Assembly: GCF_009690905.1 (NCBI RefSeq)
Contig: NZ_VOSW01000066.1
Span: forward strand, 1-52,502
Length of the DNA: 52,502 nt
Source of the DNA: Paraburkholderia madseniana
GTDB taxonomy: Bacteria > Pseudomonadota > Gammaproteobacteria > Burkholderiales > Burkholderiaceae
Reading direction: 5' to 3'
Position 1 is the stretch's first letter, and each line of letters starts with the position of its first letter. The notes below the pieces were generated by a model, which was not told the DNA's origin, ran no database searches, and worked only from the letters and a program-made list of their open reading frames with translations. The position numbers and the translations under genes were made by a program. Shown here one piece after another: positions 30,163 through 38,699 of this stretch.

Positions 30163-33100
30163 TGAAGTTCTCCAGTTTGAGTAGTTGGCACGGCTGTGCC
30201 GGAAGGTACTGCGTGAGAAAGCCGCGCGTCGGGCAGACGCTTCGCGCGGCGGCGTTGCAGCAGGAACCACGCTGCGGGAATGACCAACATCGAAAGAATG
30301 GGCGCCGTGATCATCCCGCCCACCATCGGCGCGGCGATGCGCTGCATGACTTCCGAGCCGGCGCCGTGCCCGACCATGATGGGTATGAGACCGGCAAGCA
30401 CGACCGCAACCGTCATCGCCTTGGGACGCACACGCTGCACTGCCCCCTCTCGAATCGCATCGAGAAGCAGCGTTTCGGTCAGCGGCTCGCCTGCGTCGAG
30501 TCTGCGATTCAACGCGCCCTTCAGGTAAAGCAGCATCACGACACCGAACTCCGCGGCCACGCCCGCGAGCGCAATAAATCCCACGGCGGTCGCAACAGAC
30601 ACGGCATGCCCCAGCATCCAGATAAACCAGAAACCGCCGACCAGCGCGAAGGGCACCGTCGACATCAGCAGCAGCGCGTCACCCACGGAGTTGAACGTCA
30701 GAAAAAGCAGCACGAAAATGACCACCAGCGTCACGGGAATAACGGTGCGCAACTTCGCCGCCGCTCGCTCCAGATATTCGAACTGACCGGACCACGCAAT
30801 CGAATAGCCCGCGGGCAGCGTCACTTTCTCTGCGACCGCGCGCTGCATGGCCTGCACGGCCGAATGCAGGTCCGTATCGCGGATATCGACGTACACGTAA
30901 CCGGCGAGCCGCGCGTTCTCGCTACGAATCATCGGCGGCCCATCGGCAATCGTGATGTGCGCCACGTCAGCTAGCTGGATTTGCGCGCCACGCTCGGTCA
31001 CGACTGGCAGCTCGCGCAGCTTCTCGAGCGAATCGCGAATCTCGCGTGGATAGCGGATGTTGATCGGAAAGCGCTCCCGGCCGGCAATGACCTCGCCGAC
31101 GTTTTCGCCGCCGACCGCGGTGGACACGATCGACTGGATGTCGGCAACCGCGAGGCCGTAACGTGCCGCTGCCAGCCGGTCAATATCGACGTCGACGTAT
31201 CTGCCGCCGTTCAGGCGCTCGGCAAGTGCGGACGTCACACCGGGCACGGTCTTGACCGCTGCTTCGACCTGCGTTGCCACCTTGTCGATTTGCCCGAGGT
31301 CGGGGCCCGAAATCTTGACGCCGACCGGCGTCTTGATACCCGTCGACAGCATGTCCAACCGATTGCGGATAGGCGGAACCCACACGTTCGAGAGCCCCGG
31401 CACTTTGACGGTGTGGTCCAATTCGTCGACCAGCTTCTCCGGCGTCATGCCCGGCCGCCACTGGCTGCGTGGTTTGAACTGAATCGTGGTCTCGAACATC
31501 TCGAGCGGCGCGGGATCGGTCGCCGAGTCAGCGCGGCCGGACTTGCCGAACACGGTCTGCACCTCCGGGACGGTCTTGATGAGCCGATCGGTCTGCTGCA
31601 GCAGTTCACTCGCTTTCTCCGTCGAGATGCCCGGCAGCGCGGTCGGCATATACAGCAGATCGCCTTCGTCGAGCGGCGGCATGAATTCGCCGCCGAGCCG
31701 CGAAAGCGGAATCGCCGACGCTGCAAGCGCAACCACCGCCAGACCTATTGCGACCCACGGCCGACGCAACGTCGCCTCCAGCAACGGGCGATAGAGCCGG
31801 ATCAGCACGCGGTTGATCGGGTTCGCGTTCTCGTGCGGAATACGGCCGCGGATCAGCAAACCCATCAACACCGGCACCAACGTCACCGACAGGCCCGCCG
31901 CCGCTGCGATCGTGTAGGTCTTCGTGAACGCCAGCGGGGAAAACAGCTTGCCTTCCTGGCCTTCGAGCGAGAACACCGGAATGAACGACAACGTGATGAC
32001 GAGCAACGAGAAGAACAGCGCCGGCCCGACCTCCGCGGCCGACGTGGCAATGAGTTCCCAACGTTCAGCCGAACTGATCGCGTTGCCGGGATGCGCGTGC
32101 TCGTACGCTTCGAGATGTTTGTGCGCGTTCTCGATCATCACGATGGCCGCGTCGATCATCGCGCCGATGGCAATTGCAATGCCGCCGAGCGACATCAGAT
32201 TCGCGTTCACGCCTTGATACCGCATCACGATGAAGGCGGCCAGCACGCCCAAGGGCAACGACAGGATCGCGACGAACGCACTGCGCAGATGAAACAAAAA
32301 GACAGCGCAGACGAGCCCGACGATGATGAATTCCTCGACGAGCTTGTCCTTCAGGTTGTCCACCGCGCGTTCGATCAACTGTGAGCGGTCGTACGTCGTC
32401 ACGACTTCCACGCCCGCGGGCAGCGAACGCTTCAGCTCGGCGAGCTTTGCCTTCACCGCATCGATGGTGGTCAACGCGTTCTTGCCGGAACGCATCACGA
32501 TGACGCCGCCCGCAACTTCGCCCTGGCCGTTCAGCTCTGCGATGCCGCGTCGCATCTCGGGTCCGATCTGAATACGCGCGACGTCGCCCAGCAGCACGGG
32601 CGTACCGGCTTCGTTCGTACGCAGGACGACGTTGCGAAAGTCATCCATAGTGCGCAGGTAACCGGACGAGCGCACCATGTATTCGGACTCCGCCATCTCG
32701 ACGACTGACCCGCCCGATTCCTGATTCGCCTTGCCTAACGCGTCGGCGACCATCGCCTGCGTGATGCCGTAAGCGCGCAGTTTGTCCGGGTCGAGGACGA
32801 CCTGATATTGACGCACCATGCCGCCAATGCTCGCGACCTCGGACACATCCGGTACCGACTTCAGTTCGAACTTCAGGAACCAGTCGTTCAGGGCGCGAAG
32901 CTGTCCCAGGTCGTGCTGTCCGCTTCGGTCGACGAGTGCATATTCGTAGACCCAACCGACACCGGTTGCATCAGGCCCGAGCGATACCGTCGCGCCAGGA
33001 GGCAGCCTGCTCTGCACCTGATTCAGATATTCGAGCACACGGGAACGGGCCCAATACTGGTCGGTTTTGTCGTCGAACAGAACGTAGACGAACGCATCGC

Positions 33101-33365
33101 CGAATGACGAATACGCGCGAATGGTTTTCGCCCCCGGTACGCCCAGCAGGGTCGTGGTGAGGGGATAGGTGACCTGGTCCTCGACGACCTGTGGCGCCTT
33201 GCCCGGGTACGACACCTTGATGATGACCTGCGTGTCGGACAAGTCAGGCAGCGCGTCGAGCGGCGTCTGCATCACCGAGTAGACGCCCCATGCCGTGACG
33301 AGCACGGTGGCAAGCAGCACCAGAAAGCGGTTGTAAATCGACCATCTGATAAGACGCGCGATCAT
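30159..33365 (-). CDS. cusA: CusA/CzcA-type heavy-metal RND efflux pump
   Basis: A 1068-residue inner-membrane proton antiporter of the HME-RND family. It has twelve expected membrane helices, with segments such as FLVLLATVLVTAWGVYSVM near the start. The family signature GGIAIAIGAMIDAAIVMIENAHKHLE lies near residue 395. It extrudes Cu(I)/Ag(I), or possibly other cations, through a CusCBA channel. It overlaps cusF by four bases and follows cusB with a four-base overlap at 33362-33365. Large antisense frames on the plus strand are shadows. Confidence 0.95.
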   Translation of the reverse strand: MIARLIRWSIYNRFLVLLATVLVTAWGVYSVMQTPLDALPDLSDTQVIIKVSYPGKAPQVVEDQVTYPLTTTLLGVPGAKTIRAYSSFGDAFVYVLFDDKTDQYWARSRVLEYLNQVQSRLPPGATVSLGPDATGVGWVYEYALVDRSGQHDLGQLRALNDWFLKFELKSVPDVSEVASIGGMVRQYQVVLDPDKLRAYGITQAMVADALGKANQESGGSVVEMAESEYMVRSSGYLRTMDDFRNVVLRTNEAGTPVLLGDVARIQIGPEMRRGIAELNGQGEVAGGVIVMRSGKNALTTIDAVKAKLAELKRSLPAGVEVVTTYDRSQLIERAVDNLKDKLVEEFIIVGLVCAVFLFHLRSAFVAILSLPLGVLAAFIVMRYQGVNANLMSLGGIAIAIGAMIDAAIVMIENAHKHLEAYEHAHPGNAISSAERWELIATSAAEVGPALFFSLLVITLSFIPVFSLEGQEGKLFSPLAFTKTYTIAAAAGLSVTLVPVLMGLLIRGRIPHENANPINRVLIRLYRPLLEATLRRPWVAIGLAVVALAASAIPLSRLGGEFMPPLDEGDLLYMPTALPGISTEKASELLQQTDRLIKTVPEVQTVFGKSGRADSATDPAPLEMFETTIQFKPRSQWRPGMTPEKLVDELDHTVKVPGLSNVWVPPIRNRLDMLSTGIKTPVGVKISGPDLGQIDKVATQVEAAVKTVPGVTSALAERLNGGRYVDVDIDRLAAARYGLAVADIQSIVSTAVGGENVGEVIAGRERFPINIRYPREIRDSLEKLRELPVVTERGAQIQLADVAHITIADGPPMIRSENARLAGYVYVDIRDTDLHSAVQAMQRAVAEKVTLPAGYSIAWSGQFEYLERAAAKLRTVIPVTLVVIFVLLFLTFNSVGDALLLMSTVPFALVGGFWFIWMLGHAVSVATAVGFIALAGVAAEFGVVMLLYLKGALNRRLDAGEPLTETLLLDAIREGAVQRVRPKAMTVAVVLAGLIPIMVGHGAGSEVMQRIAAPMVGGMITAPILSMLVIPAAWFLLQRRRAKRLPDARLSHAVPSGTAVPTTQTGELQ

Positions 33366-34912
33366 TTGGCGCCTCCTACCGGTTCGACTGTCGTCAACTG
33401 GTAACCGCTGTCCGTCTGCCGGAATGCGAAGTGCACTACGTCACCGGGTTTTGCGCCCGGAAAGGCCGTGGGCGATGGTTTACCGAATGCCATCGTCATC
33501 TTCCCCCAGCCCAAAGCCGGAACCGGCTGGTGGGAGAAGATGATGTCTTCGGCGGTCACCTTTTCGATCCTGCCGGTGGTCTCGTACGTTTGGGATGCAC
33601 TGGTCGCGGCGGGTGCGGATGCGGGCGCGGGCCCGCTCGGGTCTGCGTTTGCGCTCCCCGCGAGGCGAGGAAGAACCGATTTGAGGCTGGCTTCCGAATC
33701 GATCAGAAACTGGCCGGACGCCACGACCTGATCGCCATCGGTCAAACCGCTCAACACTTCGGTTTCGTCGCCAGCATCTTTGCCGACGGTGACATTCACC
33801 GGCTGCAAACGGCCATCACCGTTCCTGACGATAACCACGGTGCGCTTGCCGGTCGTGATGACCGCTTCGGATGGAACGAGCAGACGCGAGGCCGGTTTCT
33901 GCGCGCCGACCCGCACGCGCATCAACATACCGGGCGTCAGCTTGAACGCGGCGTTGTCGATCTCGAGACGCGCCTGCAGCGTGCGGCTGCCGGTGCTGAT
34001 GCCCGGCAGGATTTCGCGGATCTGCCCTTTGAAGTGCCGAGTGGGATCGCCCGCGAATGCCGCGTCCACGGTCATGCCAGGCTGCACGGTTAGTGCAAGG
34101 GATTCCGGTATTTCGACAATGAGCCACAACGTCGAGAGGCCGGCGATCTTGGCGAGCGTCTGTCCGGGCGTCACCATCGCGCCGTCGCGGACGTTCAGCT
34201 CGCTGACCACGCCCGTTTCCGGCGAGGTCAGCACGACATGCGTCTGCGCCTTGCCGCTCCGGTCGAGATTCGCAACGACGCCGTCCGGTATCGACATCGC
34301 CCGCATGCGCGCGCGAGCCGCGTCAAGCATGCCGCTGTCCATACCGCTGCGTTTGAGCGCGAGGTACTCTTCCTGCGGCGCCAGCCAGTCCGGCACGAAG
34401 AGCGACGCGATCGGCGCGCCTTTCGCTATCCGTTGCATCGGTGCGTCCGCGTACAAGCGGTCTATGTAGCCCGTGACGCGCGACTGCACCACGTCGGCGC
34501 GCGATTCGTCGAATTGCGTGGTCCCAACGGCATCGAATCCTTCGATCACGTCCTGCCGTCGCGCGGTCGCGTAGCGGATGCCGAGGTTCTGCTGCAAGCC
34601 CGGATCGATTTTGACGCCGCTCGTGCCTGCGTCATCGGCGAAGACCGGTTCGAGCTGCATGTCCATGAAAGGCGACTTGCCCGGTTTGTCGAAATGCTGA
34701 TTCGGAACCATCGGGTCGTGCCAGTACAGCACCTTGCGCCCCGTTTTCGCGTCGATTTTGTCGCCTGCCGCAGATGTCGCGGCGGGCATCGTGGCGGCAG
34801 AAGCCGAACCCGCCTGCGTGGAATGACGCGTGCCGGCCAGGTAGCCTGCGCCTAACAAAGCGGCGGCGGCGAACGCAACGAGAACCGCGCGTGCCAGTTG
34901 TTTCTTTTGCAT
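33362..34912 (-). CDS. cusB: CusB-type membrane fusion protein with C-terminal CusF domain
   Basis: A 516-residue periplasmic adaptor. After a signal anchor (ARAVLVAFAAAALLGAGYLAG) comes a heavy-metal-binding domain (KVLYWHDPMVPNQHFDKPGKSPFMDMQLEPVF). The biotinyl-lipoyl-like and beta-barrel domains of CusB follow (VVQSRVTGYIDRLYADAPMQRIAKGAPIASLF, SPETGVVSELNVRDGAMVTPG). A fused CusF-like domain forms the last ~75 residues (RIEKVTAEDIIFSHQPVPALGWGKMTMAF), with the H, W, M-T-M ligands all present. The start at 34912 is inferred from the signal sequence. It lies 11 nt after cusC. Confidence 0.92.
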   Translation of the reverse strand: MQKKQLARAVLVAFAAAALLGAGYLAGTRHSTQAGSASAATMPAATSAAGDKIDAKTGRKVLYWHDPMVPNQHFDKPGKSPFMDMQLEPVFADDAGTSGVKIDPGLQQNLGIRYATARRQDVIEGFDAVGTTQFDESRADVVQSRVTGYIDRLYADAPMQRIAKGAPIASLFVPDWLAPQEEYLALKRSGMDSGMLDAARARMRAMSIPDGVVANLDRSGKAQTHVVLTSPETGVVSELNVRDGAMVTPGQTLAKIAGLSTLWLIVEIPESLALTVQPGMTVDAAFAGDPTRHFKGQIREILPGISTGSRTLQARLEIDNAAFKLTPGMLMRVRVGAQKPASRLLVPSEAVITTGKRTVVIVRNGDGRLQPVNVTVGKDAGDETEVLSGLTDGDQVVASGQFLIDSEASLKSVLPRLAGSANADPSGPAPASAPAATSASQTYETTGRIEKVTAEDIIFSHQPVPALGWGKMTMAFGKPSPTAFPGAKPGDVVHFAFRQTDSGYQLTTVEPVGGAK

Positions 34913-34923
34913 GGTGTTCTCCT

Positions 34924-36219
34924 TCACTGGCTGATGGACATCGACGCGGGCACGACCTGGTATTCGAGCTGGGCCCAGGTCAGGGACACCTCGCGCCGAA
35001 GGTCGAGCACCTGTAACTGAGCGTCGAGCAATGCACGTCTGGCAGCAAACGCGTCCGCAAGCGACCCGCTCCCCGCCTGATAGGCCGCGGCCGCGAGCTG
35101 GACGCGCCGGTCCGCAGCGGGCAGCAGGGAGTCGGTGAGATGGGTGATGCGCTCGCGGCCGCTGGCAAGCGTCGCCGACTGCGTGCGGATATCCGCTTCG
35201 ACTTGCCGCTGCGTGTCTTCGTACATCAGCCGCGCTTTGGTGCCGAGTTCCGCCTTCTCGTCGGCGTCGCGGTTCTGGCGATTCTTGCGATTGATCGGCA
35301 GCGGAATGCTGACGCCGACCGAAACCATGTTCGAGTACTGCCCGCCACGCTGTTGATAAGAGACTTCCCACGTCCAGTTGGGACTGCGGTTGCTGTTGGC
35401 GACAGCCGTATCGGCATCGGCGACGGCGATGTCCCGCGAAGCGGCCACAAGCACCGGCTGAACGTCGCGAAGCTCGTCGGGTGGCAGAGACGACACATAC
35501 GATTGCGGCGCGGGCGGATCGCCGCTCACATCGAGAACAGGCGTAGCAGTCTAGCGGGACAGGCCGATCAGCGCGGTTTGAAATGTCTGTTGTGCTTTGA
35601 GTAGCTGATCCTGCGTCTGCGCAAGCATCGCCTGCGCTTGCACGACGTCGGCTGCGCTTGCCTTGGCTCCCCGGTAAGACGCTTTCGTCGCGTCCAGTTC
35701 GTGATCCATATGACGCACCAGCTCCTGCTGCAACGCGAGCGCCTGCTTTGCATAGACGGCGTTCAACCAGGCAGTCGCCGTTTGTTGTCGTGTGTTCACG
35801 AGCTGCAGCAGATAGCCGGCGCGCTCGCGGTCCACCACATCGTTCGCCCGCGCGGAGAGCAGGCGACGTTTGTCACCGGATACCCATTCCTGCTCGATGC
35901 CGATACGGCGCATCGTCATGAAGTCCTGACCGATGGTGAACCGTTGCGATCCGTTCACCGGCAAGTTGTCGATACCCGCTTTGAGCATCGGATCGGGCAA
36001 CTGCCCGGCCCGAACGGCGGCATCTGAGCTGGCGCGCACAGAGGCCTGTGCGGCTCCCATGGCGGAAGAGCGGTCGGTGGCGGCCTGAAGCGCCGCATCG
36101 AGCGTGTAGCTTGCTTGCTGAGCGTGTGCCGCGCCGCTCGCGAAAATCAGCGCTGCGAAAAGCGAGCGCGCGCGCCGTGGTGCACGCCGGGTTGACGGCG
36201 TGCGAAAAATGAATGGCAT
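34924..36219 (-). pseudogene. cusC: CusC-like outer-membrane efflux protein, interrupted by an in-frame amber codon
   Basis: A 432-codon frame of a TolC/CusC-type outer-membrane channel. It has a signal peptide (LFAALIFASGAAHA) and two repeats of helical OEP domains. The frame is intact except for one TAG at 35553-35551, between ALIGLSR and TATPVLDVSGDPP; no indel is needed to join the halves. Comparable proteins usually have Trp after ...LSR, so TGG to TAG is the simplest change. The downstream half could restart at GTG 35529. Either the copper pump lacks its channel, or the stop is suppressed, restarted or an assembly error. It lies in the operon upstream of cusB. Confidence 0.85.
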
Positions 36220-36311
36220 GTTCTAACCCCAACGGCGAACTCCCAAAGGGAGTCCACGTCCTGGACGCAGGACGACCTCACCGCAAATGCGGTGAACCTG
36301 TCAGCAAGGGT

Positions 36312-36674
36312 TTAGATGGCGCGAGGAGGTCGCCACGGTCCGGTCGGCTCACGGACCGGCAGCGATTGCGCGTAGTGGAAAACAACGGTGCTCGACAACC
36401 CGGCAGGCCGGGTTATTCCAGTCGGAGAGACCGGGTGATACAGACTGCCGATTTGGCATTGAGCCATTACCTTGCAGAAAAAGCCCTTGGCTTTTTCGGG
36501 CTGCGACGAATGCATCGACTCGCAGCCGGGCATGTCAGCCGACATCGCACCGCTCTCGTCGGCACTCATGCTCATCTGCATCGGACATTCTCCCGTCAAG
36601 CCGCTGGCCGCCAGCCCACTAATGGGCAGCGCAGCGCATAGCAACAGAAGGAGCAAAGTCCGCAGAAATTTCAT
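36312..36674 (-). CDS. Small Met/Cys-rich exported protein of the copper operon
   Basis: A 120-residue exported protein with a signal peptide (LLLLLLCAALPISGLA). A mature part with many Met, Cys, His and Ser residues follows (GECPMQMSMSADES, DMPGCESMHSS, FFCKVMAQCQIGSLYH). Such ligand-rich proteins are common first genes of CusCBAF operons in Burkholderia. A copper-binding role is inferred from composition and location. TATAAT lies only 7 nt before the ATG and no Shine-Dalgarno is visible, so its mRNA may be leaderless. It lies 92 nt upstream of cusC. Confidence 0.78.
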   Translation of the reverse strand: MKFLRTLLLLLLCAALPISGLAASGLTGECPMQMSMSADESGAMSADMPGCESMHSSQPEKAKGFFCKVMAQCQIGSLYHPVSPTGITRPAGLSSTVVFHYAQSLPVREPTGPWRPPRAI

Positions 36675-36681
36675 GCCGGAG

Positions 36682-36687
36682 ATTATA
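36682..36687 (-). promoter_or_regulatory. Candidate -10 element of the cus operon
   Basis: A perfect TATAAT on the minus strand is separated from the first gene's ATG (36674) by 7 nt. No good -35 lies 16-18 nt upstream, which suggests an activator-dependent promoter. Confidence 0.45.
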
Positions 36688-36749
36688 GCCGCAGTAAATT
36701 AACCGGGTGCGTCGGATTGGCTAACAACAGCAGGATCAGCGCTGATGCG

Positions 36750-36773
36750 AAAAAACGCCCCATGCGGGGCGTT
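36750..36773 (-). terminator. Rho-independent terminator after the hypothetical gene at 36814
   Basis: AACGCCCC (36754-36761) pairs perfectly with GGGGCGTT (36766-36773) around a 4-nt loop. The minus transcript continues with a six-T run (36755-36750). It lies about 40 nt after the gene's stop. Confidence 0.85.
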
Positions 36774-36813
36774 CTTCGTTTGAGCGTTAGCTTGCGGCAG
36801 AGCGCGACGTTGC

Positions 36814-37287
36814 TTAAACGGTCGCTTCGACAATCGCTTGCGTATGGGCCGATCTCATCAACCCCTCGATCATCTTCGTCTCGGCGTTCGCAATCTCGCT
36901 CAACGATGCGACCGACAGTTGCCCATCCAGAATCGCCAGCGCGGTGCAAAGACGTGCGTATTCGCTGTCTTCGAGCAGCCAGGCGCCGTCTTGATGCTCA
37001 CGCGCGTCGAGTTGCACCATCGCCGCATGCGCGCTTTCGATATCGGCAATAACGTCTTCACCGAGGCCAAGACGCGCCAACTCTTGCGACACCAGCAGAT
37101 GCCGGCTCAAGGTCAGGTGCAAATCCCGCGTGCCTCGACCGCGCCGGAATGCATCGAGGGCGGTGTAGCACTGCAGGAGCATCGCCGCGGTGACTGGCTC
37201 GTGGGCAGTGCGGCTATAGGTCAGCGCGCGCAACAGCGGGGACATGGCCGGCTGGGTGTGCTTGCGGACTCGCGATTTACTGGACAT
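36814..37287 (-). CDS. Hypothetical protein conserved in Burkholderiaceae
   Basis: A 157-residue protein, predicted mostly helical, with no recognised domain (SPLLRALTYSRTAHEPVTAAMLLQCYTALDAFRRGRG near the N-terminus, LARLGLGEDVIADIESAHAAMVQL in the middle). It has a near-perfect ribosome binding site (AAGGAGG) before the ATG and its own strong terminator. The 5' region carries two GC-rich hairpins at about 37312-37375. It is a single-gene unit with regulatory leader features; function unknown. Confidence 0.72.
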   Translation of the reverse strand: MSSKSRVRKHTQPAMSPLLRALTYSRTAHEPVTAAMLLQCYTALDAFRRGRGTRDLHLTLSRHLLVSQELARLGLGEDVIADIESAHAAMVQLDAREHQDGAWLLEDSEYARLCTALAILDGQLSVASLSEIANAETKMIEGLMRSAHTQAIVEATV

Positions 37288-37311
37288 ATCGATTCAACCT
37301 CCTTCGCTAAC

Positions 37312-37375
37312 TCTCGGCTTTGCCACCGAATGGTGTGCTCTCCGGTGGCAAACGCCGCCGATGCGCCGGCGGCTT
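37312..37375 (-). promoter_or_regulatory. Two tandem hairpins in the 5' region of the hypothetical gene
   Basis: On the plus strand GCCACCG and CGGTGGC (about 37322-37350) and GCCGCCG and CGGCGGC (about 37353-37374) each form a stem. They lie between a weak promoter-like region and the start at 37287 and may influence expression of that gene. Confidence 0.4.
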
Positions 37376-37570
37376 GACAGGCCCTTAATGTGAGTCTGTG
37401 TAGCCATCATGGCAAGCAACTATTAAGACAGACTTAAACAACTCAAAGTCTCGAATGTGCGCGGCGTCTCGCCACGCGCGAGCAGATTTTCCGCTGCGGC
37501 TGGCCGGAAATGCAACGCTGCCATATAGGTTCGGATCGGATAAATACAAGTCACGTTGGCCGCGCCGACG

Positions 37571-37605
37571 AAAAAAAAAGCCCTGCTCCCGCGAGGGAAC
37601 AGGGC
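37571..37605 (-). terminator. Strong rho-independent terminator in intergenic region
   Basis: On the minus strand a stem of 6 plus 4 pairs with one mismatch (GCCCTG... CAGGGC with an internal GGGA/TCCC part) is followed by nine T's (plus-strand A's at 37571-37579). No annotated gene ends immediately before it on this strand. Confidence 0.85.
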
Positions 37606-37645
37606 CGGACAGGATGGAGGAGTCGTACAGGCGCGTGGATGCTTG
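37571..37645 (-). ncRNA. Candidate small RNA
   Basis: The terminator at 37571-37605 has no protein gene upstream on the minus strand. A TATAAA lies at 37657-37652, so a transcript of about 75 nt from about 37645 is possible. Its body carries a CUCCUCC segment (37622-37616), the sequence type that pairs with Shine-Dalgarno sites in several bacterial small RNAs. No good -35 was seen, so the promoter is uncertain. Confidence 0.4.
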
Positions 37646-37691
37646 CCGACTTTTATAACCACCACAGACTACCAAAGCTGTTGCTACCTGA

Positions 37692-37796
37692 ACTGCTACT
37701 GCGCTACTGCGTTATTGCTTTGCTGCGGTATTGCTTTACGGCGGTATTGCTTTACGGCGGTATTGCTTTACGGCGGTATTGCGGTATTGCGTTACA
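37692..37796. repeat. Tandem repeat of a 16-bp unit
   Basis: GCGGTATTGCTTTACG occurs three times in direct succession (37725-37740, 37741-37756, 37757-37772), followed by partial copies to about 37796 and preceded by degenerate copies (CTACTGCG...). The period of 16 bp is not a multiple of three, so it is not coding. It resembles a minisatellite-type tandem repeat. Confidence 0.8.
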
Positions 37797-38225
37797 GCTC
37801 GGTTCCTCGCCATCAACATCGCCTCGCTGCAACCCCCTGCTGAGCCGTGCGCATGGCTGCTGCGATTGCGCACTATTTGCATTGCTTCGACTTCCTACTG
37901 CTTTACTGCCCTGCCACGTTGGTCAAACGCGGCAAACTGCCATCAACGGTACGGTTCAAAACAACGCGGGGGAAGACCGCGTCGATGGGCTCGGTGACTT
38001 GTCGCTCCATGGAAAACAGTTTATGTGAACGCACGAGAATGCAATTGCGCGAAACGAGGGGAATTGGCAGGCCAGTTTGCCGAATCGCCGCGGTGTCGCG
38101 GTTTCTTCAGACTTGAGCCGTGACGTTGGGCGCCCGAAACATAGGCGCGTGGTAAAAAGCGCTACTGGCACGACAATCCACGACAATTCTTTCTCACCGC
38201 CCGCGCACCGGAAAACGTTACCCGC
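37797..38225. other. Intergenic, no gene recognised
   Basis: No plausible reading frame, RNA gene or strong terminator was found. The stretch contains the upstream region of the GNAT gene at 38226 and some mixed-composition sequence with scattered ACTGC/TACTG motifs that may be decayed repeat copies. Confidence 0.5.
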
Positions 38226-38699
38226 ATGTCCGTTCAAGAACCTGCCCTTACCCTGCGCCCCGCGCTGGAAGCCGACGAGCGCTTTCTCTTCGAATTGCGC
38301 AAGGCCACCATGACCGAGCATCTGGCACGCGCCGGCGAATTCGTCGACGATACCCAGCATTTCGCGCGTCTACGCTATCGCTACGATGCGGCACAGGTGA
38401 TTTGCGTCGATGGCGCGCCGGCTGGTTTGCTGAAAGCGTATCGCACCGAAACCGAGTGGTTCGTCGTGCAAGTGCAGATCGCGCCCGAGCATCAAGGCCG
38501 CGGGATCGGCGAGCGCGCGCTGCAAACTGTTCTGCAGGCCGCGCAGGCCGACGCAGTGCCGGTCAGCCTCAAGGTGCTCAAAGGCAATCCCGCCAGGCGC
38601 CTGTACGAGCGCCTGGGCTTCGAAATCGTCGCCGAAGAGGAAATAGAGTTTCTGATGCGGCGCGCGCCGCACGCGTCAGCGAAAACTCAAGCAAAATGA
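38226..38699 (+). CDS. GNAT acetyltransferase
   Basis: A 157-residue GNAT protein. It begins LTLRPALEADERFLFELRKATMTEHLARAG and has the acetyl-CoA loop VQVQIAPEHQGRGIGERAL, followed by SLKVLKGNPARRLYERLGFEIVAEE. This matches the small stand-alone N-acetyltransferases. The next gene starts right after its stop (ATGAATG), indicating translational coupling with the dioxygenase-like gene. Acceptor unknown. Confidence 0.88.
   Translation: MSVQEPALTLRPALEADERFLFELRKATMTEHLARAGEFVDDTQHFARLRYRYDAAQVICVDGAPAGLLKAYRTETEWFVVQVQIAPEHQGRGIGERALQTVLQAAQADAVPVSLKVLKGNPARRLYERLGFEIVAEEEIEFLMRRAPHASAKTQAK

Noticed and set aside
30981..32384. 467-codon plus frame opposite cusA
   Set aside because: High GC third positions create long antisense frames; its residue content (Arg/His-rich, no domains) and the strong RND homology on the other strand mark it as a shadow.
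37385..37675. 96-codon minus frame over the terminator
   Set aside because: It runs through a rho-independent terminator and lacks a plausible ribosome binding site or homology.
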